Below are positions 43,695 to 53,186 of a stretch of 64,000 nt of DNA, one piece after another; position 1 is the first letter of the stretch; each line of letters opens with the position of its first letter. The stretch is from UBA7672 sp030824255 (GTDB taxonomy: Bacteria > Pseudomonadota > Alphaproteobacteria > Caulobacterales > Hyphomonadaceae), in contig OW818686.1 in the NCBI GenBank assembly GCA_942493305.1, positions 434,001-498,000 on the forward strand. The letters are read 5' to 3'. The translations under genes were made by a program, and so were the position numbers. The notes under the pieces were generated by a model. The model ran no database searches, was not told where the DNA came from, and saw only the letters and a program-made list of their open reading frames with translations.

Positions 43695-46343
43695 ATGAAA
43701 AAAACGCCCAGCCGTCATCTGAGCGCCTTCCTGCTTGCAACGTCAGCGCTGATTGCGCCGGCGGCCCTCGCCCAGGAAACTGAGACCGCAGCACCGGTTG
43801 ACCAGGAGAATGATACCAGCGTCGTGGTCATCCGCGGCGAATTCATCCCTGAGCCCCTTCAGGTCACTTCTGAAGTCGCTGCCTTCCTCTCCGCCGAGGA
43901 CCTGAGCCGTCAGGGCGACTCCAACGCCGCCGACGCGCTTACCAAACTCCCCGGCCTATCCGTTGCCGAGGGACGCTTCGTTTACGTGCGTGGGCTTGGC
44001 GAACGCTATTCGTCAGCCATTCTCAACGGCTCCCCGCTGCCGAGCCCCGAGCCGCTCCAGCGCGTCGTACCACTTGACCTGTTTCCCGCCAGCATCCTGT
44101 CGCAGGTGATGGTGCAGAAAAGCTATTCCGCTGAATTCCCGGGAGAATTCGGCGGCGGCGTGATCCAGCTGTCCACGCTCAACCTCCCCGATGAAAGCTT
44201 CCTCGAATTCGGCGTCTCTGTCGGCGCCAACATGGAAACCACGCTCGCCACCGGCTATACGCATGATGGCGGCGAAGCCGATATCTTCGGCTTTGATGAT
44301 GGCACGCGGAAAACTCCCAACCAGCTGCAAGAAGCCATCCTCTCGAGCCGCCGCGTCGATGCCTCGCTCGACCTCTACCCGCAGCTTACCAACGCGCAGG
44401 AACTCCAGCGCATCGGACAGAGCTTCGAGAATGCCAAGCTGAACCTTGTCCAGCTCAATGACGCGATTCCAGGAAATATCAGCTTCGACATTTCCGGCGG
44501 CCTGCGCCAGGATTTCGACAGTTTCAGCCTCGGTGTTGTCGGCGTGCTCGGCTTCTCCAATGACTGGAAAACCGAAGACGGGATTCAGCAGGAAGGCCGC
44601 ATCGATGGCGGCGTCCTCACGCCCAAGTCGGATTTCAATTACACCTCCACCGACAACAAGGTCGGCTGGGACGGCCTGTTCGGCGTCGGCCTCGAATTTG
44701 GCGAAGACCACAAGATCGACTGGACCAATCTCTGGATCCGCCGCACCGACAAGCGCACCTATCGCCGCTTCGGCTTCGATGAACTCGCCGGCGAGCAGGT
44801 TCTCGACGAGCGCACCGCGTGGTACGAGCGCGAGCTCACCTCCACACAGGTCGACGGCGAACACGTTTTTGGCGCCCTTGAGCTCGACTGGCGCGCCGCC
44901 TACGCCCGCACCACCCGCGACGCCCCCTACGAGCGCCAGATGCGCTACATCTTCGATGACTCGATCGACCGCTACCTGCACGACACATCGCGCGCCACCA
45001 ACCGCTGGGAATTCTCCGAGCTGCTGGACGAGATGAACAGCGCCGGCGTCACCGCGAAGTACGAGATCGACCTTCCGATCGCCGATGTGCGCCCCCTCGA
45101 ACTGTCCGCCGGCCTCGACTGGTTCGACAACACGCGCACGGCCACCTCGCGCGCGTTCCGCTTTGTCGCCGCCAACCTGCCGCTCGAAGTCCAGCAGTCG
45201 CGGCCGGATTTCCTGTTCGCCGATTTCAACATCAACCCGGACCGCCTCGTCATTCGCGAGACCACCGGCGCATCGGGCGCTGCCGCCTACGACGCTGAGC
45301 TGGAAGTCAACGCCGCCTACCTAAAGGCGGATTTCGAACCGATCCCGTTCGTGCGCGTCGCTGTAGGCGGCCGTTACGAGGAAGGCACGCAATCAGTCAC
45401 GCCTCGCGCCCTCTTCCTCGGCGAAGCTCAGCCCGCTCAGCTGCCCGCGCGCCAGGAAGAATACTTCCTCCCCGCCAGCACGGTGACGTGGAACTTCGCT
45501 GACGACTGGCAGCTTCGCTTCGGCGCCTCGCAGACGATCGGCCGCCCGCAATTCCGCGAGCTTGCCCCGCAGCAATATCTCGATCCGGACAGCGATCGCC
45601 TGTTCATCGGCAACCCGTATCTCACCGACACGGAGATGACGAACTTCGACACCCGCCTTGAGCACTATTTCGGTCCGAACCAGTTCTTCATGCTGGGCGC
45701 TTTCTACAAGGATATGGAAAAGCCGATCGAGTCGGTCGTCGCCGAACAGGGTGCCACAATCCAGCAGACCTACCTGAACGCCCCCAAGGCGATCCTCTTC
45801 GGCGCCGAGGCAGAAGTCCGCACAGTGTTCGTCGAGCCCTTCCCCGACATGTTCTTCCTCGGCGGCAAGGACATCTTCCTCCAGTCCAACTACACGTGGA
45901 GCGATAGCGAGGTTCAGGTGAAGACCGGCGATGTAGTGTTCCCGCTGTCCGGCGCCGGTTTGCCGGAGCCCGCAACGAACTACATCATCGATGGCTCGCG
46001 TCTTCAGGGCCAGTCCGAACACGTCTTCAACGTCCAGCTGGGTTGGGAAGACCCCATCGCGTCCAGCCAGGGCACGCTGATCCTCACCTATGTGAGCGAG
46101 CGTTCCTCGGCCCGCGGCCGTCCGGGCGAGCCTGATTTCCTGCAGGAACCGGGAACCATGCTTGACTTCGTCTACCGCAAGGATTTTGACGCCTATGGCC
46201 GTCCGCTGTCGCTGACGTTCAAAGCCCAGAACCTGCTTGACGAGGATTATCTGGAGCACCAAGAGTTTGGCGGCGGCGAGGTTATTATCAACCAGTACAA
46301 GCTGGGCGTCGCCTATTCGATTGGCCTATCGACGAAGTTCTAG
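43695..46343 (+). CDS. TonB-dependent outer-membrane receptor
   Basis: The product has 882 residues with a signal peptide ending A-L-A-Q. The plug domain contains N-A-A-D-A-L-T-K-L-P-G-L-S-V and Y-V-R-G-L-G-E-R-Y-S-S-A-I-L-N-G; the barrel strands end with A-Y-S-I-G-L-S-T-K-F and a terminal Phe. A TonB-box-like T-S-V-V-V-I-R-G precedes the plug. The ligand is not predictable. GTG 43686 is an alternative start. It lies between the lipoprotein and gspC on the same strand. Confidence 0.94.
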   Translation: MKKTPSRHLSAFLLATSALIAPAALAQETETAAPVDQENDTSVVVIRGEFIPEPLQVTSEVAAFLSAEDLSRQGDSNAADALTKLPGLSVAEGRFVYVRGLGERYSSAILNGSPLPSPEPLQRVVPLDLFPASILSQVMVQKSYSAEFPGEFGGGVIQLSTLNLPDESFLEFGVSVGANMETTLATGYTHDGGEADIFGFDDGTRKTPNQLQEAILSSRRVDASLDLYPQLTNAQELQRIGQSFENAKLNLVQLNDAIPGNISFDISGGLRQDFDSFSLGVVGVLGFSNDWKTEDGIQQEGRIDGGVLTPKSDFNYTSTDNKVGWDGLFGVGLEFGEDHKIDWTNLWIRRTDKRTYRRFGFDELAGEQVLDERTAWYERELTSTQVDGEHVFGALELDWRAAYARTTRDAPYERQMRYIFDDSIDRYLHDTSRATNRWEFSELLDEMNSAGVTAKYEIDLPIADVRPLELSAGLDWFDNTRTATSRAFRFVAANLPLEVQQSRPDFLFADFNINPDRLVIRETTGASGAAAYDAELEVNAAYLKADFEPIPFVRVAVGGRYEEGTQSVTPRALFLGEAQPAQLPARQEEYFLPASTVTWNFADDWQLRFGASQTIGRPQFRELAPQQYLDPDSDRLFIGNPYLTDTEMTNFDTRLEHYFGPNQFFMLGAFYKDMEKPIESVVAEQGATIQQTYLNAPKAILFGAEAEVRTVFVEPFPDMFFLGGKDIFLQSNYTWSDSEVQVKTGDVVFPLSGAGLPEPATNYIIDGSRLQGQSEHVFNVQLGWEDPIASSQGTLILTYVSERSSARGRPGEPDFLQEPGTMLDFVYRKDFDAYGRPLSLTFKAQNLLDEDYLEHQEFGGGEVIINQYKLGVAYSIGLSTKF

Positions 46344-46473
46344 GGTTAAGGCCCCGGAAGCGGACGTCAGGGTCAGATTTTTGCTGTGACAATGGCGCGC
46401 GCCAGCCGTCATAAAACTGAATCCCTGGCGACGCATGTGACAGTCCGAAGAACGCGACAATCGCGCGGGGCTG

Positions 46474-47286
46474 ATGGTGATGGCCGTAGGCAAGGACTTC
46501 GCGCTTTCAATCCGTGGCGGCCTCGCCGCCACGGCTGAGTTCGCCGGGCTTTCGGCGCTGGGCGTTTCGCTCGCGGCGCTGATGTGGACGGTCGCGGCGC
46601 CAAAAGGCGCCATGGCTGCACCAGCTGCAGATACCGTTCTGGTTAATGACGGCGCGGGCGCCTTCGCCGTGCGGCTGTCGCAGATCGACGATCCTTTCGC
46701 GCGCGGTGGCTCAGCTGCAACAGTTTCCGTTTCGGAAGCGAGCGGCTTCATCCTTCACGCCACCCGCATGATGAATGATGGATATGGCACAGCCATCCTG
46801 TCTCCCTCGGGCGGACAGCAGGGCGCTTATGCCGTGGGAGAGGAGATCGCCCCGGGCGTCATGCTCGCCATGGTCGCCGCCGACCATGTCGAAATCGATG
46901 TCGGGGGGCGGCGCATGCGCCTTGCCTTCCCGGGCGCCAGCACTGCCCCTGCCATACAGATGGCTGGTAACCTTCCGGCTGACTACAGCGCAGCGGCCAA
47001 AGCCGCGACGGTTCCCGCGGTGAATGTGCCAGACATGGCTGGCCTGCCGCTGCAGCCGGTCAGCCGCAACGGACAACCCGCCGGGTTTGAAGTAATGGCG
47101 CATGCCAATGGCGGCGTGCTGGCCGCCGCCGGGCTAAAGCCGGGTGATATCCTTGTAAGCGTCAACGGCGTAAGCGCGGCCTCGGCCGATCTCTCGGCCT
47201 ACCGCGCACAACTGCTCTCGGGCCAGTCTGTCGAAATCCGCTTCGAGCGGGACGGGCAGATCCTCACGGCCCGGCTTGGAAACTAG
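46474..47286 (+). CDS. gspC: Type II secretion protein GspC
   Basis: The product has 270 residues. One transmembrane helix (about 24-42) is followed by a periplasmic homology region (about 55-150) and a C-terminal PDZ domain (A-N-G-G-V-L-A-A-A-G-L-K-P-G-D-I-L-V-S-V-N-G). GspC links the inner-membrane platform to the GspD secretin. gspD starts 3 bp after its stop. Confidence 0.9.
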   Translation: MVMAVGKDFALSIRGGLAATAEFAGLSALGVSLAALMWTVAAPKGAMAAPAADTVLVNDGAGAFAVRLSQIDDPFARGGSAATVSVSEASGFILHATRMMNDGYGTAILSPSGGQQGAYAVGEEIAPGVMLAMVAADHVEIDVGGRRMRLAFPGASTAPAIQMAGNLPADYSAAAKAATVPAVNVPDMAGLPLQPVSRNGQPAGFEVMAHANGGVLAAAGLKPGDILVSVNGVSAASADLSAYRAQLLSGQSVEIRFERDGQILTARLGN

Positions 47287-47288
47287 TC

Positions 47289-49271
47289 ATGGTGTTCTCG
47301 CGTACGCTCGCCGCCTGCCTCGCCCTTGGCTTTGCAGGATCGCTTCTCCCCGCGCATGCGCAACCGCAGTCGGGGCAGACGATCAACGTCCAGAACGCTG
47401 ACATCCGCGCCTTCATCCAAGACGTCTCAAAAGCCACGGGCCGCACCTTCGTGATCGACCCGGCTGTGCAAGGCACGGTTACCATTGCCGGCGGCGCGCC
47501 GATGAACACCGAACAGATGATGGAGGTTTTCCTCGCCACGCTGCGCGCACATGGCTATGTCGCCATCCCGACCAGTTCCGGCGCCTGGCGCATCGCTCCG
47601 GACGAACAGGCCGCCACCCAGCCGTCAGGCTCCACGGGCGAGCGCTTCGTAACGCAGGTCATCCGCCTCAAGACTAAGGATGCCGCCGGCATGGTCGGCA
47701 TTCTCCAGCCGCTGATCGGCCGGGGCGGCAAGGTCAGCGCCGCCCAGCGCTCCAACACCATCGTGATCACCGACTTCGCGGACAACGTGCGTCGTCTCTC
47801 CGCGCTGGTCGCCGATCTCGATCGCGATACCGACCGGATCGAGATCGTGCCGTTGAAGAACTCTCGCGCGTCCGTGCTCGCTGTCGCGCTTCGCGAGATC
47901 ACGGCAGCTGGCGGCGAAGGCGACAAGGGCTTCTCGGCGGCGACCTTCACAGCCGTGGACGGCTCCAACTCGCTGGTCATGCGTGGCCCGGCCGAGACCG
48001 TGGCGCGCCTGCGCGAAGTAGCTGAACTGCTCGACGACCAGGCCCGCCCTACCGGCGATACGCGTGTCATCTTCCTTCAGCACGCAGACGCCACGCAGAT
48101 GGTCGAAATGCTTCAGAGTGTGGTCGACCAACCGCGTTCGCAAGGCGCCGCCGCCGGTAGCCCAGCCCCGGCGGCTGCGATCTCGGCGGGCGCAGTCCAG
48201 CGCGCCGTCATCACGCGCTATGAAGGCGCCAACGCCATCGTTGTGCGCGCCGATCCGGCTGTGCAGCAGGAAGTCGAATCCATCATCCGCCAGCTTGATC
48301 GTCGCGCCGAACAGGTTCTTGTGCAGGCGATCGTGGTCGAGATCGGCCAGGGCGCAGCTCAAAGTCTTGGCGTCCAGTTGCTGCTCGCAGGCAATGACGA
48401 ATCCAACATCCCCTTCTTTGCCACCAACTATTCGAATGGCTCGCCCAGCCTGCTGACACTGGGCGCGGCGCTTGCGTCCGGCGGCCTCGAAGGCGGTTCC
48501 GACTTGCACGATGCCCTGCAGGAAGCTGCGGCTGACAGCTTGCTCGGCTCTTTCGGCGGCATTGGTGGTTTCGCCTCAGACCTTGGCGGCGATGGCCTGT
48601 TCGGCATGATTTTCAACGCCATCAAGCGCGACTCCGGTTCGAACCTGATCTCGACGCCTTCCTTGCTTACCCTCAACAACCGTGAAGCAGAATTTCTCGT
48701 CGGTCAGAACGTGCCGATCACCACGGGCGAAGTTCTCTCCGGCAACAACAACAACCCGTTCCGCACGGTGGAGCGTCAGGATGTCGGCGTGAAGCTGCGC
48801 GTGCGCCCGCAGATCAATGCTGATGGCTCGATCACCATGGTGCTTCGTCAGGAAGTGTCGAGCGTTGACACATTCAGCGACGTCGGCGGAGAGCTGGTGT
48901 TCAACAAGCGCGAGATCGAAACCTCGGTTCTGGTCGACAATGGCGAGATCGTTGCGCTGGGCGGCCTCCTCGACCAAAACGAGCGCATCACCACCGAAAA
49001 AGTCCCGCTGCTGGGCGACATCCCGATCATCGGGTCGCTGTTTTCTTCCGAAAACCGTCAGCGCAGCAATACAAACCTGATGATATTCATTCGCCCGGTG
49101 ATCATTGGTTCGCTGGATGCCGCGCGGACCATCACCCAGCCTGAGCTGGAGCGCATGATCCTAGAGCAGCGCGTCAACACCAAGGGCGAACCGACCGTGC
49201 TCGACAACGTCCTCAGCCGCCTGCCCCCAGTTCCGGCGCCGGCTGTGGCAGCCGGCAGCCCAGAGCAATGA
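47289..49271 (+). CDS. gspD: Type II secretion secretin GspD
   Basis: The product has 660 residues with a signal peptide ending A-H-A-Q. N0-N3 domains begin with I-N-V-Q-N-A-D-I-R-A-F-I-Q-D-V-S; the secretin core contains L-L-T-L-N-N-R-E-A-E-F-L-V-G-Q-N-V-P and V-P-L-L-G-D-I-P-I-I-G-S-L-F. It forms the outer-membrane channel. Its stop overlaps the gspE start (ATGA). No pilotin gene is seen. Confidence 0.97.
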   Translation: MVFSRTLAACLALGFAGSLLPAHAQPQSGQTINVQNADIRAFIQDVSKATGRTFVIDPAVQGTVTIAGGAPMNTEQMMEVFLATLRAHGYVAIPTSSGAWRIAPDEQAATQPSGSTGERFVTQVIRLKTKDAAGMVGILQPLIGRGGKVSAAQRSNTIVITDFADNVRRLSALVADLDRDTDRIEIVPLKNSRASVLAVALREITAAGGEGDKGFSAATFTAVDGSNSLVMRGPAETVARLREVAELLDDQARPTGDTRVIFLQHADATQMVEMLQSVVDQPRSQGAAAGSPAPAAAISAGAVQRAVITRYEGANAIVVRADPAVQQEVESIIRQLDRRAEQVLVQAIVVEIGQGAAQSLGVQLLLAGNDESNIPFFATNYSNGSPSLLTLGAALASGGLEGGSDLHDALQEAAADSLLGSFGGIGGFASDLGGDGLFGMIFNAIKRDSGSNLISTPSLLTLNNREAEFLVGQNVPITTGEVLSGNNNNPFRTVERQDVGVKLRVRPQINADGSITMVLRQEVSSVDTFSDVGGELVFNKREIETSVLVDNGEIVALGGLLDQNERITTEKVPLLGDIPIIGSLFSSENRQRSNTNLMIFIRPVIIGSLDAARTITQPELERMILEQRVNTKGEPTVLDNVLSRLPPVPAPAVAAGSPEQ

Positions 49272-50755
49272 CGGCGGCGCGCAGTCGTCTTCCCTACGCC
49301 TTCTCCCGCCGCGCCGGCGTGCTTGATCTTGGCGGCGATTCGCCTGTTCGCCTGGCCCTTCGCGAAGACGCCAATCCGCTCTGCCTCGTCGAAGCGCGGC
49401 GCGCGATGGGCGGCGCCGATGTCGTGGTCGAGATCATTGATATTGCAGCGTTCGACCGGAAACTCTCAGACATTTACGGCGCAAATGGCCTCGATGTGGG
49501 GGCAGCAGACGAACTCGGCCGTTCCGATTCGCTTGGCGAGATTGACGGCCTCCCCCCAGTTGCGGACCTCCTCGACGCACGTGACGACGCGCCCGTCATT
49601 CGCCTGATCAATGGCCTTCTCGCGGAAGCCGCCCGGGTCGGCGCCTCCGACATACATATGGAGCCCTACGACACCGAACTCGTCATCCGCATGCGCGTCG
49701 ATGGCGTCATGTCGGAAACGGCCCGCCTCCCGGCACGCCTCGCCCCTGTCCTCGTCTCGCGCGTGAAGGTGATGTCGCGCCTCGACATTGCCGAACGCCG
49801 CCTTCCTCAGGATGGCCGCATCTCACTCACGCTGGGCGGCCGGACGCTCGACGTCCGCGTCTCCACCTTGCCCGCAAAGGCGGGCGAGCGCGTCGTTCTC
49901 CGCCTGCTCGACCGCGACCGCGTCGGCATCCAGCTCGATGATCTCGGCATGCCCGCTGACATTGCCGGCAGCTTCCGCGCAGCCTTGCGCGAACCGAATG
50001 GAATTGTCCTCGTCACCGGCCCGACCGGCGCCGGAAAGACGACCACGCTCTATGCGGGCCTGCGTCTGCTCAATGATCGCAGCCGCACCATCCTGACGAT
50101 CGAAGACCCCATCGAATACGCCATCGATGGCATCGGCCAAACGCAGGTGAATGCCCGTATCGGCATGACCTTCGCCGCAGGCCTGCGCGCCATACTTCGC
50201 CAGAACCCCAACGTGGTAATGATCGGCGAGATCCGCGACGCCGAGACCGCGCAGATCGCGGTTCAGGCCAGCCTCACCGGCCACCTCGTCCTGTCCACCC
50301 TGCACACCAACGATGCCCTATCAGCCGTGACCCGCCTCCGCGACATTGGCATCGAACCCTTCCTCATTGCCTCCACGCTTCGCGGCATCATCGCGCAGCG
50401 CCTGGTCCGACAGCTTTGCAGCCAGTGCCGCATCGCGGAGCCTGCAAGCGAGGCTGCAGCAGCGCTCGTCGGTATCCCGACTGGCACGCTTATCCATCGC
50501 GCTGCCGGGTGCCCCGCCTGCAGCAACACCGGCTACAGCGGTCGTCTTGGCCTGTTCGAACTTGTTCGCGCCGACGACGGCCTGCGCCGCCTCATCTCGG
50601 CGAACGCCACCGAGGCCGAGCTTTCGGCCCATGCCTTCGCCAATGCGCCGCAACTCGCGCAGTCGGCTCGCGATGCGGTCCTGCGCGGCGACACGACTGT
50701 CGAAGAGGCGATGCGCGTCATACGCGCGGAGGCAGGCGCACATGCCGACCTTTGA
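49268..50755 (+). CDS. gspE: Type II secretion ATPase GspE
   Basis: The product has 495 residues. Walker A is G-P-T-G-A-G-K-T (251-258), the Asp box and Walker B (V-V-M-I-G-E-I-R-D) follow, and the CM domain has zinc-type C-S-Q-C (384-387) and C-P-A-C (415-418). It powers pseudopilus assembly at the inner face of the cytoplasmic membrane. It overlaps gspF by 14 bp. Confidence 0.97.
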   Translation: MTAARSRLPYAFSRRAGVLDLGGDSPVRLALREDANPLCLVEARRAMGGADVVVEIIDIAAFDRKLSDIYGANGLDVGAADELGRSDSLGEIDGLPPVADLLDARDDAPVIRLINGLLAEAARVGASDIHMEPYDTELVIRMRVDGVMSETARLPARLAPVLVSRVKVMSRLDIAERRLPQDGRISLTLGGRTLDVRVSTLPAKAGERVVLRLLDRDRVGIQLDDLGMPADIAGSFRAALREPNGIVLVTGPTGAGKTTTLYAGLRLLNDRSRTILTIEDPIEYAIDGIGQTQVNARIGMTFAAGLRAILRQNPNVVMIGEIRDAETAQIAVQASLTGHLVLSTLHTNDALSAVTRLRDIGIEPFLIASTLRGIIAQRLVRQLCSQCRIAEPASEAAAALVGIPTGTLIHRAAGCPACSNTGYSGRLGLFELVRADDGLRRLISANATEAELSAHAFANAPQLAQSARDAVLRGDTTVEEAMRVIRAEAGAHADL

Positions 50756-51944
50756 GTTCACCGCCATCGACCGCAGCGGCCGCACCCGCACCGGCGCGCT
50801 CGCCAGCACAAGCAGCGAAGCAGCCCGCACGGCCCTCGAACGCCGCGGTCTGGTCGCCACGCAGATTTCCGCAGGCGCCACCAATGCGACGAAGAGCAGC
50901 GCACGCCCCGTCCGCATTGGCGCAGGCCGCCTCGCTTTGATGACCCGCCAGGTTGCGACGCTGGTCACCGTCACCCCAATTGAAGAGGCTCTGCGCACCC
51001 TCGCCGAGCAGGCAGAGAACCGGAAGGAACGCGAAGTATTCTCCCGCGTCCACGCCGGCGTCGTCGAAGGCCAGCGCCTGTCCGACGCGATGTCGCGCCT
51101 GCCGAAGGTCTTCCCAGCCACCTTCCGCGCCATGGTCGCCGCCGGCGAGACCTCAGGCTCCCTGCCGCAGGTCCTCAGCCGCCTCGCCGACCTGCTCGAG
51201 AAGAAGCAGGACATGAACGCGAAGGTCTCCTCCGCCCTCGTCTACCCCATCGTCCTCGCCGTTGTCGCCCTGGCCGTGATCATCGCGCTGATGACGTTCG
51301 TGGTGCCCCGCGTCGTCGAGCAGTTCGACGTCTCCGGCCAGCAGCTCCCCGCGCTGACCAATGCGATGATCGCCATCTCCCACCTGATGTTGCACTGGGG
51401 CTGGGCGATCGCGCTGGCTATCGCCGCGGGACTCACCCTCCTCGCCTGGATGCTGTCACAACCCGGACCGCGACTGGCGTTCGACGGCATGTTGCTGCGA
51501 CTGCCCGTGATCGGACGTGTCATCCGCAATGTCGAATCCGCCAGCCTCGCCCGGTCCCTCGCCACCATGATAGCCAGCGGACTCCCCGTCCTCGAAGCCC
51601 TCCACCTCGCCGGACGCGGCGCCACGAACACCGTCATCCGAGCCGCAGCCGATGACATGGCGATCCAGGTCCGCGAAGGCATGGGCCTGTCTTCAGCCCT
51701 GCGTCGCGCGAAAGTCTTCCCGCCACTCCTCGTCCACCTCGCGGCCAGCGGCGAGAACGCCGGCAAGCTCGAGCCGATGCTGGAAAACGCCGCCGACTAT
51801 CTCGACCGCGACGTGCGCACCGCCACGTCCATCGCGCTCAGTCTTCTCGAACCCGCAATCATCGTCGTCATGGGAGGCATCGTATGCCTGGTCATCCTCT
51901 CCATCCTTCTGCCAATCCTGCAGATCAACACGCTCGCCGCCTGA
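50742..51944 (+). CDS. gspF: Type II secretion inner-membrane platform protein GspF
   Basis: The product has 400 residues with two cytosolic T2SSF domains and three transmembrane helices (about 165-190, 210-235, 370-395). F-E-F-T-A-I-D-R-S-G-R opens the protein, and M-V-A-A-G-E-T-S-G-S-L-P is the family motif. The start lies inside the gspE 3' end. Confidence 0.95.
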   Translation: MPTFEFTAIDRSGRTRTGALASTSSEAARTALERRGLVATQISAGATNATKSSARPVRIGAGRLALMTRQVATLVTVTPIEEALRTLAEQAENRKEREVFSRVHAGVVEGQRLSDAMSRLPKVFPATFRAMVAAGETSGSLPQVLSRLADLLEKKQDMNAKVSSALVYPIVLAVVALAVIIALMTFVVPRVVEQFDVSGQQLPALTNAMIAISHLMLHWGWAIALAIAAGLTLLAWMLSQPGPRLAFDGMLLRLPVIGRVIRNVESASLARSLATMIASGLPVLEALHLAGRGATNTVIRAAADDMAIQVREGMGLSSALRRAKVFPPLLVHLAASGENAGKLEPMLENAADYLDRDVRTATSIALSLLEPAIIVVMGGIVCLVILSILLPILQINTLAA

Positions 51945-52366
51945 AGGCTGCCCGCGCGCAGGCCGGCTTCAGCCTGATCGAGGTGATGGTCACGATGGTG
52001 ATCATCGGCCTGCTTTCCACCATCGTGCTGCTCAACGTGCTGCCGAGCCGCGACAAGGCTATGGTCGACAAGGCCAAGGCCGACATCGCCACGCTCGAAC
52101 TCGCCGTCGATACGTTCAAGATGGACAACTACACTTACCCCCGCACCGAAGACGGCCTTACCTCGCTCGTCTCCGCGCCCGCCGCTGTCCGCGCGGACCG
52201 ATATCGCGAAGGCGGCTACATCCGCCGCCTGCCGGATGATCCGTGGGGCAACCCCTATCAATACGCCTTCCCCGGCCGCGTCCGGCCGTTCGACGTCTAC
52301 TCGCTCGGCGCCGACAACGCGCCCGGCGGCGAAGGCCTCGATGCCGACATCGGAAACTGGGACTGA
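51884..52366 (+). CDS. gspG: Major pseudopilin GspG
   Basis: The product has 160 residues. A long 28-residue basic leader ends A-R-A-Q-A-G, cleaved before F-S-L-I-E-V-M-V-T-M-V-I-I-G-L-L. The C-terminal domain has the calcium-site D-P-W-G-N-P-Y-Q-Y and D-V-Y-S-L-G-A-D. It overlaps gspF by 61 bp, which is unusually large. Confidence 0.95.
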   Translation: MPGHPLHPSANPADQHARRLKAARAQAGFSLIEVMVTMVIIGLLSTIVLLNVLPSRDKAMVDKAKADIATLELAVDTFKMDNYTYPRTEDGLTSLVSAPAAVRADRYREGGYIRRLPDDPWGNPYQYAFPGRVRPFDVYSLGADNAPGGEGLDADIGNWD

Positions 52367-52372
52367 TGCGCC

Positions 52373-52819
52373 ATGCGCCGCGACGCCGGTTTCTCACTGA
52401 TCGAGATGCTGATCGCCCTCGCCATCATGGCGCTGGCGGCGGGTCTCGTCGTGATGACGGCGCCCGGCCCTTCCGGCCGTCTTGCGGATGAGACAGACGC
52501 GCTGATCCGCAGCCTCGCCAGCGCGCGCGACCTGGCCCTCATCGAGAACCGTATCGTCACGGTGGAAATCACCGAGACCGGCTACGAAACCCGCATCGCC
52601 CGCCGTCTCGGGGCGCCAGAAACACGCGCCACCGCAAGCTGGGGCGCAGACACGACAGTCGCCACCGGCGATGGCCGCCTTCCCGCTGCCATCGTCTTCG
52701 ATCCGGTTGGCCTCACCGAGCCTGTGCAGATCACCCTGTTCCGTGGCGGCGCGAAAGACGGCATCGTCATCGAATCCTCCGGCCGCATCGGGAGGCTGTC
52801 CGATGATCGCCAAACCTGA
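52373..52819 (+). CDS. gspH: Minor pseudopilin GspH
   Basis: The product has 148 residues. The short leader M-R-R-D-A-G is followed by F-S-L-I-E-M-L-I-A-L-A-I-M-A-L. The following strand-rich domain fits GspH. It is 6 bp after gspG and overlaps gspI by 17 bp. Confidence 0.88.
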   Translation: MRRDAGFSLIEMLIALAIMALAAGLVVMTAPGPSGRLADETDALIRSLASARDLALIENRIVTVEITETGYETRIARRLGAPETRATASWGADTTVATGDGRLPAAIVFDPVGLTEPVQITLFRGGAKDGIVIESSGRIGRLSDDRQT

Positions 52820-53186
52820 CACGGGAAGATCTGACACCGGCTTCTCCCTCCTCGAAGTCGTCGTCGCCATTGCCGTGTTCAGCCTTGGCGCGCTGGCTGT
52901 CATGAACGTCCTCGGCGTCAGCAGCCGCAACACGGTCGCCGACGAGGCGCGCCTTGTCGCCGGCATCGTCGCTGAAAACCGCATCGCCGAAGTCATGGCG
53001 CTCAGTCGCCCGCCCGCCCAAGGCGCAAGCCGTGGAACCGAGCACGCCATGGCGCGCGACTGGGAGTGGGAGATGACCGTCGGCTCCTCGCCTGAACCGC
53101 GCATCCTCCGCATCGATGTTCGCGTGCGCGAGGCCGGCGGAACACAGGTGCTCTCGGAGTTCTCCAGCTTCCGGGCGGCACGATGA
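52803..53186 (+). CDS. gspI: Minor pseudopilin GspI
   Basis: The product has 127 residues with leader ending D-T-G and F-S-L-L-E-V-V-V-A-I-A-V-F-S-L-G. A-D-E-A-R-L-V-A-G-I-V-A-E-N-R is the usual conserved segment. The gene ends in an ATGA overlap with gspJ. Confidence 0.9.
   Translation: MIAKPDTGRSDTGFSLLEVVVAIAVFSLGALAVMNVLGVSSRNTVADEARLVAGIVAENRIAEVMALSRPPAQGASRGTEHAMARDWEWEMTVGSSPEPRILRIDVRVREAGGTQVLSEFSSFRAAR

Noticed and set aside
46406..46423. Possible second Pho box before gspC (CCGTCAT-N4-CTGAATC)
   Set aside because: Second half-site matches only three or four positions; too weak to claim, although GACTGTCAC on the other strand near 46437 shares the motif.
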